A stretch of 64,000 nucleotides of DNA from Piscirickettsiaceae bacterium CG07_land_8_20_14_0_80_44_28. GTDB taxonomy: Bacteria > Pseudomonadota > Gammaproteobacteria > Thiomicrospirales > Thiomicrospiraceae. Shown here piece by piece: positions 30,955-41,362 of the stretch. The notes under the pieces were generated by a model. It was not told the DNA's origin. It made no database searches and saw only the letters and a program-made list of their open reading frames with translations. Positions within the stretch are counted from its first letter, which is position 1; every line of letters begins with the position of its first letter. Both the position numbers and the translations under genes were made by a program. The stretch is taken from positions 21,249 through 85,248 of the forward strand of contig PEWX01000030.1 in assembly GCA_002779995.1 (NCBI GenBank), given 5' to 3'.

Positions 30955-33375
30955 ATGAAAAGAATGCTTATAAACGCCACCCAATCTGAAGAGGTGCGCA
31001 TTGCCCTGGTTGACGGTCAAAAACTTTATGACCTTGATGTTGAAACCCCCGGCCACCAAAAGAAAAAAGCCAATATTTACAAAGGGACAGTCACTCGCAT
31101 TGAGCCGAGCTTAGAAGCAGCATTTATTGATTATGGTGCTGAACGCCATGGTTTTTTACCTTTCAAAGAAGTCGCTGAAGAATATTACCCGGATGGCAAA
31201 TCCGGCAGTCGATTGTCTATCAAAGACATCCTGACTGAAGGCCAAGAATTAATTATTCAAGTTCAAAAAGAAGAACGTGGCAACAAAGGCGCCGCGCTAA
31301 CCACTCAAATCACCTTAGCCGGCCCTTATGTGGTGATGATGCCAAACAATCCTAAAGCAGGCGGCATTTCACGTCGCATTGAAGGGGATGAACGTTCAGA
31401 AACACGTGATGCCTTAAAGGATTTGGATATGCCTGAAGGCATGGGTCTGATTATCCGTACCGCCGGCGTTGGCAAATCCACTGAAGAACTGCAATGGGGC
31501 GTTAACTACTTAGTACAACTTTGGGAAGCCATCCAAAAAGCCTCCCAGGAAAATACCGCGCCCTTCTTAATTCATCAAGAATCAGACATCGTCATTCTCG
31601 CCATTCGTGACTATTTACGACAAGATATTAGTGAAATCATTATTGATGACATGCCGACCTATCAAAAAGCGCGCGAATTTGTTCAGCATGTTATGCCTCA
31701 CCAAGTCTATAAGGTCAAACCTTATCAGGACACGATTCCGTTATTCACTCGCTTTCAAGTAGAGTCTCAAATAGAGACAGCCTATACCCGTGAAGTCATT
31801 CTGCCTTCAGGGGGGGCCATTGTGATTGATATCACAGAAGCGCTCACGTCTATTGATATCAACTCCAGTCGCTCAACCAAGGGTGGCGATATTGAAGAAA
31901 CTGCTTATCACACCAATCTGGAAGCGGCGAGTGAAATCGCGCGTCAACTGAGACTCAGAGATATTGGTGGCTTGGTGGTCATCGACTTTATTGATATGCA
32001 ATCCAATCGTCATCAGCGCGATGTTGAAAACCAAATGCGTGAAGCCGTCAAAACCGACCGTGCCCGTGTACAAATTGGCAAAATTTCTCGTTTCGGCTTG
32101 TTAGAAATGTCTCGCCAAAGATTACGTCCCTCTATCGAAGAATCCACCCAAATGGTCTGCCCAAGATGTAAAGGAACAGGCGTGATTCGAGGCGTACAAT
32201 CTTTAGCCTTATCTATCTTGAGGCTACTCGAAGAAGAAGCGATGAAAGAGAACACCCGTCGCGTCATGGTACAACTACCCGTTGATGTTGCCACCTTCCT
32301 TCTCAATGAAAAACGTCATCAAATCATCAATATAGAAGATCGCCACCAGTTGCATATTTTGATCGTTCCAAACGAACACCTAGATACCCCTGATTATTTA
32401 ATGGAAAGAACGCGCCATGGCGAGGAACTCTCACAAGAGTCCAGTTATAAATTAAAAGAATTTATCCATCCTGATTCAGACCAAATGAAAGAGCCGGCGC
32501 CTATTATCAAAGAAGAGCCTGCTATTAAAAATATGCAACCCGGTACACCGCCACCGGCGCCGGTAGCGATGACAAAACAACCAACTGAGGATAAACCTGG
32601 ATTGCTGACCCGCTTATGGAAAACGCTGTTCGCCAGTGAATCAGAAGCATCCGGCAGAACAACGGAAGCAGAAGAACAGCAAAAGAAAGAGGCTCGCACA
32701 ACCAGCAATAATCGAAATCGCAATCGTAATACCAACCGCAACCGCAATAATCGTCGTCGCAACTCAACGGACAGTGACGCTAATACTGACAAGCCGGATC
32801 AACAGCGTCGCGGCAAAACAAATGCTGATACCCCTGCGGAAGCGGCCGCATCACAAACGGATAGCTCAAACAGCGCCTCAACCAATGGTCGTCGTCGCCG
32901 TAATAATCGCAATAACCGCGATAATAATACAACCGCATCTAAGCAAAACGCCGCTAATAGACCAGCCAACACCGTTGAGAAAACCGTTGAAACTGTCACG
33001 GAAAAACCCGATACAAAAGAAGACCTCCCGGCAGAAGAAGGACAACACAAACCGCTTGAGTCGACGCAAACGCCTGAAAATCCGAATCAAAACAAAACAC
33101 AAAGTTCAGAACGACCAAGACGTCGTAGCCGTTACAACACGCGTAGCTATAACAGCCGTCGTCGTAAACCCGAAGGCGCTGAAACCATGTCTATTCATTC
33201 ATTAGAAACACCGCAAACGGTTAATTCGATCCCGAAAACAACCAGCAACGAAGCGTCTTCGCCTGACAAGCAACCAGAGATAAAACCAGCGAAGGCAAAG
33301 ACATCCAAACCTGAAACGGCTGATGACACCCAAGAAGCAAAAGCGGTTGCTAAAGAAGAAACCGTCGAATCATAA
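30955..33375 (+). CDS. rne: Ribonuclease E
   Basis: [33 protein letters not shown]...[34 protein letters not shown]; Zn-link CPRCKGTG; low-complexity Arg/Asn-rich C-terminus. Confidence 0.98.
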   Translation: MKRMLINATQSEEVRIALVDGQKLYDLDVETPGHQKKKANIYKGTVTRIEPSLEAAFIDYGAERHGFLPFKEVAEEYYPDGKSGSRLSIKDILTEGQELIIQVQKEERGNKGAALTTQITLAGPYVVMMPNNPKAGGISRRIEGDERSETRDALKDLDMPEGMGLIIRTAGVGKSTEELQWGVNYLVQLWEAIQKASQENTAPFLIHQESDIVILAIRDYLRQDISEIIIDDMPTYQKAREFVQHVMPHQVYKVKPYQDTIPLFTRFQVESQIETAYTREVILPSGGAIVIDITEALTSIDINSSRSTKGGDIEETAYHTNLEAASEIARQLRLRDIGGLVVIDFIDMQSNRHQRDVENQMREAVKTDRARVQIGKISRFGLLEMSRQRLRPSIEESTQMVCPRCKGTGVIRGVQSLALSILRLLEEEAMKENTRRVMVQLPVDVATFLLNEKRHQIINIEDRHQLHILIVPNEHLDTPDYLMERTRHGEELSQESSYKLKEFIHPDSDQMKEPAPIIKEEPAIKNMQPGTPPPAPVAMTKQPTEDKPGLLTRLWKTLFASESEASGRTTEAEEQQKKEARTTSNNRNRNRNTNRNRNNRRRNSTDSDANTDKPDQQRRGKTNADTPAEAAASQTDSSNSASTNGRRRRNNRNNRDNNTTASKQNAANRPANTVEKTVETVTEKPDTKEDLPAEEGQHKPLESTQTPENPNQNKTQSSERPRRRSRYNTRSYNSRRRKPEGAETMSIHSLETPQTVNSIPKTTSNEASSPDKQPEIKPAKAKTSKPETADDTQEAKAVAKEETVES

Positions 33376-33392
33376 TGCTCGATTTATGAATC

Positions 33393-33421
33393 AAAAACGG
33401 CCAGGCCTGGCCGTTTTTCTC
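33393..33421. terminator. Bidirectional terminator-like hairpin built on CCAGGCCTGG between convergent rne and the PTP gene
   Basis: AAAAACGGCCAGGCCTGGCCGTTTTT perfect 26-bp palindrome. Confidence 0.75.
33401..33410 (+). repeat. CCAGGCCTGG copy 11 (terminator between rne and PTP gene)
   Basis: aaaaacggCCAGGCCTGGccgttttt. Confidence 0.97.
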
Positions 33422-33426
33422 TCTTT

Positions 33427-33912
33427 TTATGTCCCCAAGCGAGCCTTTATCTCCAGCAATAACCCATGTGATGCTGCGGTTACCAAATCAAATACATGAT
33501 CAAAGCCTTGAGGCCCACCATAATACGGATCCGGCACCTCATCTTCGGGCACCTCATCTGCAAAATCTAAAAATAATTTTATTTTAGAATAGTGTTCAGG
33601 CAACGCCATCTGTTTTAAATCATCATAATTTGCATAATCCATTGCCAAAACATAATCAAAGGTCATTAAATCTCCCATATCTACCGGTCGAGAACGCAAA
33701 TCCATCATATCAATTCCGCGATTTTGCGCAGTCTGAATAGCGCGCCGATCTGCCGTTTTTCCTTTATGCCAACTGGCGGTTCCAGCAGAGTCAATTAAAA
33801 TATCCGCGACCAACCCCTCTTTTTCGACCAAATCTCTGAAAACGGCATGCGCCGTAGGAGAACGGCAAATATTGCCCAAACAGACAAAAATAACAGAAAC
33901 TTTATGACTCAT
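33427..33912 (-). CDS. Low-molecular-weight protein-tyrosine phosphatase
   Basis: VIFVCLGNICRSPTAHAVF (CxxxxCR[S]) ... VPDPYYGG. Confidence 0.96.
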   Translation of the reverse strand: MSHKVSVIFVCLGNICRSPTAHAVFRDLVEKEGLVADILIDSAGTASWHKGKTADRRAIQTAQNRGIDMMDLRSRPVDMGDLMTFDYVLAMDYANYDDLKQMALPEHYSKIKLFLDFADEVPEDEVPDPYYGGPQGFDHVFDLVTAASHGLLLEIKARLGT

Positions 33913-33983
33913 GTTCTTTTCTCTTTTACAATAGCAAGCTTCGATAAACCTTTATTCTAACCCACGGCCAAGCCAAATCTCAA

Positions 33984-34667
33984 ATGTTAAACAACACTCC
34001 CCCCAAGCTTTCGTCTATTCCTTTTAACGCTGATTGGATACGCTATGAAGACGATGACCTACTGATTGTTAATAAACCCTCAGGGCTATTATCGGTTCCC
34101 GGGCGAACCTCCCCGCCTGAATGGAACCTACTGACACAGGTTCAAACCTATGCACCCGATGCAAGAATCGTCCATCGGCTTGATATGGACACCTCCGGCT
34201 TAATGGTGCTGGCTCGCAATCCACAAAGCCACAGAACGATCAGTCGTCAGTTTCACGATCGCCTGACTTATAAGCAATACCAGGCGATTTGCTTTGGCAC
34301 CCCCTCACAATTACAAGGCGAGATCAAACTCCCTATGCGCTGCGACTGGCCGAACAGACCCCGGCAAATCATTGACTGTCGACAAGGCAAAGCCGCAACG
34401 ACATTTTGGCAGGTTATTAACGTATATCATCAGGCTTTTGAAGTTGCCTTAACCCCTATCACAGGGCGTTCTCATCAACTCAGACTCCACATGAAAATGC
34501 TCGGGCACCCTATTTTGGGGGACAATTTATATGCTGCACACCAAGCTCTGAATGCATCCAGTAGGCTGTTATTGCATGCAAGTAAATTACATTTTATCCA
34601 CCCAACCGCCCAGAAAGCCTTACAATTTGATTGCCCCTTGGATTTAAGTCAATTTTTAATGGCATGA
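33984..34667 (+). CDS. RluA-family pseudouridine synthase
   Basis: DLLIVNKPSGLLSVPGR...ARIVHRLDMDTSGLMVLARN...PITGRSHQLRLHMKMLGHPILGDNLY. Confidence 0.93.
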   Translation: MLNNTPPKLSSIPFNADWIRYEDDDLLIVNKPSGLLSVPGRTSPPEWNLLTQVQTYAPDARIVHRLDMDTSGLMVLARNPQSHRTISRQFHDRLTYKQYQAICFGTPSQLQGEIKLPMRCDWPNRPRQIIDCRQGKAATTFWQVINVYHQAFEVALTPITGRSHQLRLHMKMLGHPILGDNLYAAHQALNASSRLLLHASKLHFIHPTAQKALQFDCPLDLSQFLMA

Positions 34668-34736
34668 ATTCTGCTTGCTTATACTGCATAACTAAATGTA
34701 ACCTTGTTGATAATTGACAGTGAAAGGATCTTAATC

Positions 34737-35867
34737 ATGAGCGCAGATATGGAAAAAGACGATTTAGCAACCCAAGAAATGTTAAAGATGATGAGCGAAG
34801 ATGGCGCTGCGACTGAAACCGATGAGACGGATGACCTACTCAATGCCTTAGATGAAGTCGAAATGGAATCGAATGAAAACGATTACGAGGATGAAGTCGA
34901 TGATACTGAAAATGATCAAACCATTGAAATAGAAGATGACTTTGATGAAACCCTTACAGATCAACCAGGCGATGACCCAGCCGCTGAGGAACCCATTCAA
35001 GAACCAGAAATGGCGTCACAGAATGATCAACTTGAAGATATTTTGGCAGAAACCGATTCACAACTCAAAGCGGATAACGACGAGATAGACAAAGATGAGG
35101 ACACAACGGCTAACGATATTGAAGCCGCAACCGCTGAAGCTCAAACAGATGTTATTGACGATGAAGATTCGAATATGGAAATCGAAAGCACCTTAGCTGA
35201 CAACCTTGAATCAGATGACCCGTCTGACTTAGAAGCCCTCTCGGCCTTAGAGCCTGAAGAAGATGATAGCCTTGACGACGATGTTGAAGCGGTCGATGCG
35301 AATCAGGCCACTGATAAAGTAGAGTCGTCAACAGCGTTAGAAATAGAAGATCAACCTGCAACCGAACAGGCATCTGCAAACAATACTGAAACAGATCTCG
35401 ATCCCCGCATCACTGAAGGCGAAGAGGCAATTGAAGTCGATTTACCCAATGAAACGGCTCCAAACGAAGACGATCAACCCGTGCAAAATCCGATGATTGA
35501 TCAAGCAACCAGCTCAATTGACACCATGGAAGAAGCCATTTCAATTGATTCTGAAATACAATCCATCAGCCAGGAAGTTTCAAAAACGGCTCAAGAAGCA
35601 ACTCGGCTGGCAATTTCGGTCGCAAAACAAGCACAAGTGTCTGCGGAAAAAACCCAACAAGCGATTGAGGAAACTTTCCGTGCTACAGAAAAAGCATTTG
35701 AAGCGGCCAAAAGTGCAGGATACAGCATTGACTATCCAACCGATGAAATCAACGATTCATCAGAATCTTTACAAGCCAAAATTGAAGAAATTAGAAACCG
35801 TAACCAAACATTAAAAAATCAAAATCAACGACTTAAAAACCGCATTGAATCGATGAAGCAACAATAA
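34737..35867 (+). CDS. Highly acidic (Asp/Glu-rich) hypothetical protein with Ala-rich C-terminal coiled coil
   Basis: MSADMEKDDLATQEMLKMM...; long acidic low-complexity region, then SQEVSKTAQEATRLAISVAKQAQVSAEKTQQAIEETFRATEKAFEAAKSAG; RBS aaagga before ATG 34737. Confidence 0.8.
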   Translation: MSADMEKDDLATQEMLKMMSEDGAATETDETDDLLNALDEVEMESNENDYEDEVDDTENDQTIEIEDDFDETLTDQPGDDPAAEEPIQEPEMASQNDQLEDILAETDSQLKADNDEIDKDEDTTANDIEAATAEAQTDVIDDEDSNMEIESTLADNLESDDPSDLEALSALEPEEDDSLDDDVEAVDANQATDKVESSTALEIEDQPATEQASANNTETDLDPRITEGEEAIEVDLPNETAPNEDDQPVQNPMIDQATSSIDTMEEAISIDSEIQSISQEVSKTAQEATRLAISVAKQAQVSAEKTQQAIEETFRATEKAFEAAKSAGYSIDYPTDEINDSSESLQAKIEEIRNRNQTLKNQNQRLKNRIESMKQQ

Positions 35868-35877
35868 AGGCAAGACT

Positions 35878-37122
35878 ATGAGTGATACGGCTGACGATTT
35901 ATTAAATGAATTATCACATCTAAACGAGGCGACAGATGAAATGGAGCGACAAGTGGCTTCAGCTTCCTCTAAAAAAGCGGATCTGAAAAAAAATAGTCAA
36001 AAAGCTGCCTCTATCGATGCCGTCACGGTTGCATTGGAGGCGGCTAAAACTGCACATATGGCTGCGGAGCAAAGTCAACATGCAGCAGAAAAAGCCATCA
36101 ATCTTGCACATGAACAAAAAAATCAAATTGTTGAGTTATCTGATGCCAATATTGCTTGGCGACAATCTTTGAGGAGTGCCAGCAAAGATATAAAATCCGC
36201 TCGCAATGCCGTTTCGGTGATGATGAGTGTCACGATCACTGCCAGTTTGGCAACCATCGGCGGATTAGGCTGGATGCTGTACAGCCTTAATACACAATAC
36301 GATCAATTAAAAGGCGATGTTTTAGATATTATTACCACCGAAAATACTCTATTCAATAAAAATCTGACACTCAAAGTAGACCAACTCTCTTCCCTTATTG
36401 AAGCCTTAGCCAGTGATATTCAACGGGTAGCACAACAACCTTCCCCCCTTGCATCGAAAACAAATACACTGACAGACAGCTCCCCAAAAGGGGATGCTGA
36501 ATCATTCCCCAACCTTATTGAAGAAATCCAAGCTGAACCCAAAGCCGTGACAGCAGAAGCCCAGAGCACTCTTGAAACTGCCGCATTAGTCGCGGAAAAA
36601 TCAGCTCCGTTACCGGTAGAGGAACGGGTAGACCATAGCGAACAATTAGCAAAAATAGAAGCCCTTATCCAAAAGGTTATCTCGGAACAACAAAAACTTC
36701 ACGCCAGCGCCTTATCGAAAATCGCTCAACTTGAAACCTTAGCTAATCGCGTCGAACCAACGACAAATATGACCCAGAATCAACAGCCAAGCTTCAATCA
36801 AAAACAAATAGCGCAACTTAACGCTATTGCCACTGATGCCAATAATCAACAACAACTCCTAAAAGAGATTCTTAACACACTTAAGTCACAACCCAAACCA
36901 AGCAAGCCAGCCAAAATTGAAATTAAAGATCGGTGGCCAGAACAACAAAGTGCGTTCAAAAAGTTAACTGAGCAAATTTATGCCATACAGCAAAAACAGG
37001 ATCTGCTCGTCAGCAAAGTAGAAACCTTGGAAGCATTAAATAATGAAGTGCTGTCACAACCTAGACCTTACAGCTACCGATCACCAGATCTTCCGATTAA
37101 AACCCTTGAAGATAAACCCTAA
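35878..37122 (+). CDS. Single-TM coiled-coil hypothetical membrane protein
   Basis: N-terminal Ala-rich coiled coil (VALEAAKTAHMAAEQSQHAAEKAINLAHEQ), TM segment VSVMMSVTITASLATIGGLGWMLYSL, long C-terminal coiled coil; starts 10 bp after the preceding ORF. Confidence 0.8.
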   Translation: MSDTADDLLNELSHLNEATDEMERQVASASSKKADLKKNSQKAASIDAVTVALEAAKTAHMAAEQSQHAAEKAINLAHEQKNQIVELSDANIAWRQSLRSASKDIKSARNAVSVMMSVTITASLATIGGLGWMLYSLNTQYDQLKGDVLDIITTENTLFNKNLTLKVDQLSSLIEALASDIQRVAQQPSPLASKTNTLTDSSPKGDAESFPNLIEEIQAEPKAVTAEAQSTLETAALVAEKSAPLPVEERVDHSEQLAKIEALIQKVISEQQKLHASALSKIAQLETLANRVEPTTNMTQNQQPSFNQKQIAQLNAIATDANNQQQLLKEILNTLKSQPKPSKPAKIEIKDRWPEQQSAFKKLTEQIYAIQQKQDLLVSKVETLEALNNEVLSQPRPYSYRSPDLPIKTLEDKP

Positions 37123-37162
37123 GCGCATATTGAGAACGCTGAAGGTTCAATAATTTATTTAC

Positions 37163-37238
37163 AACCTTTGCAGGAGAGGGATGCGATCGAAAAATTTTCT
37201 CGCATTTTAATTCGGGCATCCATCTCACGCAAAGATCT
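37163..37238. repeat. MITE-like element, copy C
   Basis: aacctttgcaggagagggatgcga...attttaattcgggcatccatctcacgcaaagatct: same end structure as copies A and B. Confidence 0.7.
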
Positions 37239-37981
37239 CATTTGGTTGACTGCTGCTGTTGAGGGGCGAGAATTTGAATCAGTTCTTTGGCAGGCGCATA
37301 ACCCGGAATACGCTCACCCGTATCGAGTATTATATTTGGCGTCCCATTGACTTCAAAACGTTGCCCTAACTCTAAATGTGACCCTACCGGGTGATTACAT
37401 TTTTTCGCCACAACCGCTTCCCCTGTCATCGCTTTATCCATCGCCTGACGGGCATTGTCTGCACACCAGACTGCAGCGGCCTTACGAAATGCTTCCGAAC
37501 CGACCCCTGCCCGCGGATAAGCCAAATAGCGCACTTCAATACCGGCTGCATTCAATGCTGGAATTTCTCGGTGTAATTTTTGACAATAGGGACATTCTAT
37601 ATCGGTAAATACGGTGATATTTCGCAAAGTTTTGCCCTTGGCGGGATAAATTAACATCGTCGTTTTATCCAAATGCGACAAGGCATTTTTACGCACCTCA
37701 TTACTGGCCGCTTCTGTTAAATTTTGTCGTGTTTCCAAATCAATGAGACTGCCATTTAATAAATACTGACCATCTTCAGACATATAAAGTACCTTGGTAT
37801 CAATCGTAACCTGATATAGCCCCACTATCGGGCTGGGTTTTATACTCGCAGCGGGTGCACCCGGAACCAACTGGTTCAAACGCTCTTGAATAGCTGACTT
37901 TTCATTTGCCATTGCTGAGTTCACCCCACCCATGAACAATACCACGCCAAACGCTAATAAAATCTGTCGAAACAAGGTCAT
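37238..37981 (-). CDS. dsbC: Thiol:disulfide interchange protein DsbC
   Basis: Signal peptide; VFTDIECPYCQKLHREIPALNAAGIEVRYLAYPRAG; C-terminal NGTPNIILDTGERIPGYAPAKEL. Confidence 0.93.
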   Translation of the reverse strand: MTLFRQILLAFGVVLFMGGVNSAMANEKSAIQERLNQLVPGAPAASIKPSPIVGLYQVTIDTKVLYMSEDGQYLLNGSLIDLETRQNLTEAASNEVRKNALSHLDKTTMLIYPAKGKTLRNITVFTDIECPYCQKLHREIPALNAAGIEVRYLAYPRAGVGSEAFRKAAAVWCADNARQAMDKAMTGEAVVAKKCNHPVGSHLELGQRFEVNGTPNIILDTGERIPGYAPAKELIQILAPQQQQSTK

Positions 37982-38007
37982 AAAAATTCCTTTAAAAATC
38001 GGTTAAT

Positions 38008-38097
38008 AGAGACCTTTGTCAGAGAGGGACGCGAAACAAAAATATAGCGGAATTATAACCATTTTTATTCGGGACGCCATCTTGCACAAAGGACTCT
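38008..38097. repeat. MITE-like inverted-repeat element, copy B
   Basis: agagacctttgtcagagagggacgcgaa ... ttcgggacgccatcttgcacaaaggactct: long imperfect inverted repeat. Confidence 0.78.
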
Positions 38098-38194
38098 AAT
38101 CAGCTAAAACGGATATTTTAGCCGGGTTTGATGGTCACACACAGTAATTTAAGCTTTTAAGAACAAAATTCACAAACGTTGCACTTTAGCAGGA

Positions 38195-39085
38195 TTAACC
38201 GCGGGGATGATGTTGTTGATGAATTTTTTGCATTCGAGCCTGAGCAACGTGAGTATAGATTTGTGTTGTCGACAGGTCGGCATGACCCAACAATAATTGC
38301 ACTGTTCGTAAGTCCGCACCATGATTAATCAAGTGGGTTGCAAAGGCATGGCGCAAACTGTGAGGCGATAAATTAACATCAATGCCGGCAATCATTGCTA
38401 ATTTTTTAATTCGATGCCAAAGCGTCTGACGCGTCATCGTTCGTCCAATCCGAGAAACAAATAAGCTATCGATCCATTTACCAACGGGAACAAGGGCAGG
38501 CCTGGCGGTTTTTAGATAGTTTTCTAAGGCCTCAATCGCCATTTCTCCCAAAGGGACAATACGCTCTTTATTCCCTTTTCCGGTCACCTGCACCAAACCG
38601 GCAGAGAGATTTAACTGTTCAAATGGCAAACTCACAACTTCTGAAACTCTTAAACCGGAAGCATACATTAGCTCCAAAATTGCCTTATCTCGACATCCTA
38701 AAGGGGTTTGTAAATCAGGCGCTCGCAATAAAGCGTCAACTTGCGCTTCCGAAATCACTGTAGGAATCGATTGAATTAAAGCCGGTGCCTTTAATAGCGC
38801 CACAGGGTCTTCTGCTGAGGGATTTTGCAGGCACCAATATCGGTAAAAGCGTTTTAACGAAGATAAACTACGCGCAATGGAACGGGCGTTGGTTTGTCCT
38901 AAGTGTTTTTCTAACAAAAAAGATTCTATTTGCTCGGTGCTCGCCTGACTTAAATCAACGGGCAATACTTTCTGAACCGCCTTTAAATCGCGTTCATAAG
39001 CCGCTAAGGTATTGTCACTTAGGCCTTCGTTAAAACGACAGTAGTCAATAAAGGCACGGATTTCCGGCGTGTTTTTTAAGGTCAT
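38195..39085 (-). CDS. xerD: Site-specific tyrosine recombinase XerD
   Basis: IRAFIDYCRFNEGLSDNTLAAYERDLKAV...ELMYASGLRVSEVV...HSLRHAFATHLINHGADLRTVQLLLGHADLSTTQIYTHVA. Confidence 0.95.
   Translation of the reverse strand: MTLKNTPEIRAFIDYCRFNEGLSDNTLAAYERDLKAVQKVLPVDLSQASTEQIESFLLEKHLGQTNARSIARSLSSLKRFYRYWCLQNPSAEDPVALLKAPALIQSIPTVISEAQVDALLRAPDLQTPLGCRDKAILELMYASGLRVSEVVSLPFEQLNLSAGLVQVTGKGNKERIVPLGEMAIEALENYLKTARPALVPVGKWIDSLFVSRIGRTMTRQTLWHRIKKLAMIAGIDVNLSPHSLRHAFATHLINHGADLRTVQLLLGHADLSTTQIYTHVAQARMQKIHQQHHPRG
38496..38505 (+). repeat. One-mismatch copy (in xerD)
   Basis: gCAGGCCTGGcggtttttag. Confidence 0.7.
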
Positions 39086-39157
39086 AGGCAAAGTATAGCG
39101 GATTCCGCGGGAAAATATCCAGCCGCATATCAATGCATAAAATTGGCGTGGTAAAAA

Positions 39158-39183
39158 CAAAAAAGCACCCACTTGGGGTGCTT
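39158..39183. terminator. Terminator-like hairpin downstream of rplS
   Basis: aaaaaagcacccacttggggtgctt: GCACCC/GGGTGC stem, reading leftward after rplS. Confidence 0.6.
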
Positions 39184-39207
39184 GATAACGGTAAAGCCTT
39201 TAAAGAC

Positions 39208-39555
39208 TTATTTTACTTTTTCTTTAATACGCGCCGCCTTACCAGACAAGTCACGTAGATAGTAAAGTTTCGCGCGACGAACATCACCACGACGTTTCAC
39301 CTCAACTGAGTCGACTAAAGGACTATAGGTTTGAAACGTACGCTCAACCCCGACACCGTGTGAAATCTTACGAACAATAAAAGAAGAGTTTAAACCCCGA
39401 TTTTTCTTAGCAATTACAACCCCTTCATAGGCCTGTAAACGCTCATTGGTACCTTCTTTTACTTTTACTTGAACAATGATGGTATCTCCTGCATTAAAAT
39501 CAGGCAGGGTTTTAGTCATTTGTTCAGCTTCAATACGTTTAATAATATTGCTCAT
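39208..39555 (-). CDS. rplS: 50S ribosomal protein L19
   Basis: [65 protein letters not shown]. Confidence 0.98.
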   Translation of the reverse strand: MSNIIKRIEAEQMTKTLPDFNAGDTIIVQVKVKEGTNERLQAYEGVVIAKKNRGLNSSFIVRKISHGVGVERTFQTYSPLVDSVEVKRRGDVRRAKLYYLRDLSGKAARIKEKVK

Positions 39556-39679
39556 TGCTAAGCACTCCAAAATAAATCAGCCCATTTGGCTGAAGTGAAT
39601 ATTATCCAACAAGTAACAGACACACTGCCAGAGGTTGAATCCAAATTGTTATTGAGTCCTCAAGAAAACTCGATTGCAG

Positions 39680-40387
39680 CTAATCTGCATCTACTGATGC
39701 TTGATAAACTGCAAAAAGATCAGGCCGCTTTTGCTGCGTCCTGAGCAATTTTTGCTGGTGTCGCCAGGCGGCTATTTTAGCGTGATTACCCTGCTGTAAA
39801 ACATCAGGAACGCTCAGACCATCCACTTCTACCGGTCTCGTGTAGTGTGGACAATCTAACAAGCCATCCGCAAACGAATCCTGCTCGGCTGACTGGTCAT
39901 GCCCTAATGCACCCGGAATTAACCGAATCAACGCATCCATCAACATCATCGCAGGCAACTCTCCGCCACTCACGACAAAATCCCCGACACAAACTTCCTC
40001 ATCCACATAATGCGTAATAAAGCGTTCATCAATGCCTTCATAGCGGCCACACACCAACGTTAAATGGTCATAAGCTTGCAACTCGATCAACTTCTGCTGT
40101 GTTAAGGGCGCACCCTGAGGAGACAAATACACGACGCGACCGGGTTGCGACACTGCTTGGTTAATGGCATCCACCGTTTTTTTCAACGGGGGATACATCA
40201 TCACCATACCCGGACCTCCGCCATAGGGCCGATCATCCACTGTTTTGTGGCGATCTTCTGTAAAAACGCGAGGATTCCAAGTATTCAGCTCAAATAATTG
40301 TTGTTGGTAAGCCCTGCGAGAAACACCGGAAGCCGTTAAGGCTTCAAACATTTCAGGAAACAGGGTGACCACATCAAAGCGAGTCAT
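39680..40387 (-). CDS. trmD: tRNA (guanine-N1)-methyltransferase
   Basis: [26 protein letters not shown]...[15 protein letters not shown]. Confidence 0.98.
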   Translation of the reverse strand: MTRFDVVTLFPEMFEALTASGVSRRAYQQQLFELNTWNPRVFTEDRHKTVDDRPYGGGPGMVMMYPPLKKTVDAINQAVSQPGRVVYLSPQGAPLTQQKLIELQAYDHLTLVCGRYEGIDERFITHYVDEEVCVGDFVVSGGELPAMMLMDALIRLIPGALGHDQSAEQDSFADGLLDCPHYTRPVEVDGLSVPDVLQQGNHAKIAAWRHQQKLLRTQQKRPDLFAVYQASVDAD

Positions 40388-40925
40388 TGTCTTCTTCTAA
40401 CGTCCAATCTACTTGGATGGTCTTCGCTTTGACATCCACATCCAAAATAAATTTATCCATTACAAATGGAATTAAAACTGATCCAATACCGGTTTCATCG
40501 GTTTTCAAGACTCTGAGTACATCATGCGCACCCGTCTCCACCAACTCCGTTACTTTGCCAATTAAAGTGCCATCCGGCAATAGGACTTGGCAACCGATTA
40601 ACTGCATCCAGTAATAGCCTGAATCACTTTCCGGTAACTGCTCAGGCAGTATCGCGATTTCACAGCCCATAAAGGTTCTTGCGATTTCTCGATCGGTAAT
40701 GCCGTCCAATTGCGCAACGACCAATTTACCACCCTGCTGGGTGCGTCCCTCTATTACTTCAAAAGATTGCCAAGTTTGATTAACCTTAACCAACCAAGGT
40801 GAATACTTCAAAATATTTTGACGTGGATCCGTATGTGAAAAAACCTTGACCCAGCCTTGAACACCATAAATACCGTTAATTTGTCCCAGTATTATTTTGT
40901 CATCATTAACTGAAGACATCAGCAT
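40374..40925 (-). CDS. rimM: Ribosome maturation factor RimM
   Basis: [27 protein letters not shown]; between rpsP and trmD. Confidence 0.96.
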   Translation of the reverse strand: MLMSSVNDDKIILGQINGIYGVQGWVKVFSHTDPRQNILKYSPWLVKVNQTWQSFEVIEGRTQQGGKLVVAQLDGITDREIARTFMGCEIAILPEQLPESDSGYYWMQLIGCQVLLPDGTLIGKVTELVETGAHDVLRVLKTDETGIGSVLIPFVMDKFILDVDVKAKTIQVDWTLEEDNDSL

Positions 40926-40950
40926 GCTCGGTTAGGGAAGTTAAAGTCAA

Positions 40951-41193
40951 TTACTTGCTTAAATCTTTTATCAACTTGCGGACACGCGGGCTTAGTTGCG
41001 CACCTTGTGCAACCCAGTGTTCCACTCTCGCCGTATCTAAACGAAGAGGCTCTTCCTGACCACGGGCAGTGGGGTTATAAAAGCCCAACTGTTCAATAAA
41101 ACGACCATTGGTACTGTTGCGTTGATCTGCAACCATGACACGATAGTAAGGGTTCTTTTTGGCGCCACCACGGGCTAAACGAATTACAACCAT
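40951..41193 (-). CDS. rpsP: 30S ribosomal protein S16
   Basis: [41 protein letters not shown]. Confidence 0.98.
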   Translation of the reverse strand: MVVIRLARGGAKKNPYYRVMVADQRNSTNGRFIEQLGFYNPTARGQEEPLRLDTARVEHWVAQGAQLSPRVRKLIKDLSK

Positions 41194-41362
41194 TTTGCTC
41201 TCCAATCTAAATAAGGCGATAACAGGAAATCCTGCTAACAAATTCTTCTACTAAGGGACAAACACCCCTTGATTTTGACCCTAAATGCTTAACGGAATTT
41301 AGGAAAGGCGGGATTATACTAAAATAATTCGATGTTTTCAATTTTTTCAGCGCATTAGCGCA

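Noticed and set aside
32700-33180. Short nucleotide repeats (cgcaatcgtaat..., cgtcgtcgc) suggesting a tandem array
   Set aside because: These encode the expected disordered Arg-rich RNase E tail; units are imprecise and not CRISPR-like.
32445-33205. Multiple alternate-frame ORFs in the rne 3' region (up to 189 aa)
   Set aside because: Explained by the low-complexity Arg/Asn-rich C-terminus of RNase E, which lacks stops in other frames.
34281-34310. ccaggcgatttgctttgg and ccaggcttt (52275) as further palindrome copies
   Set aside because: Only half of the palindrome is present; within random expectation for a half-site.
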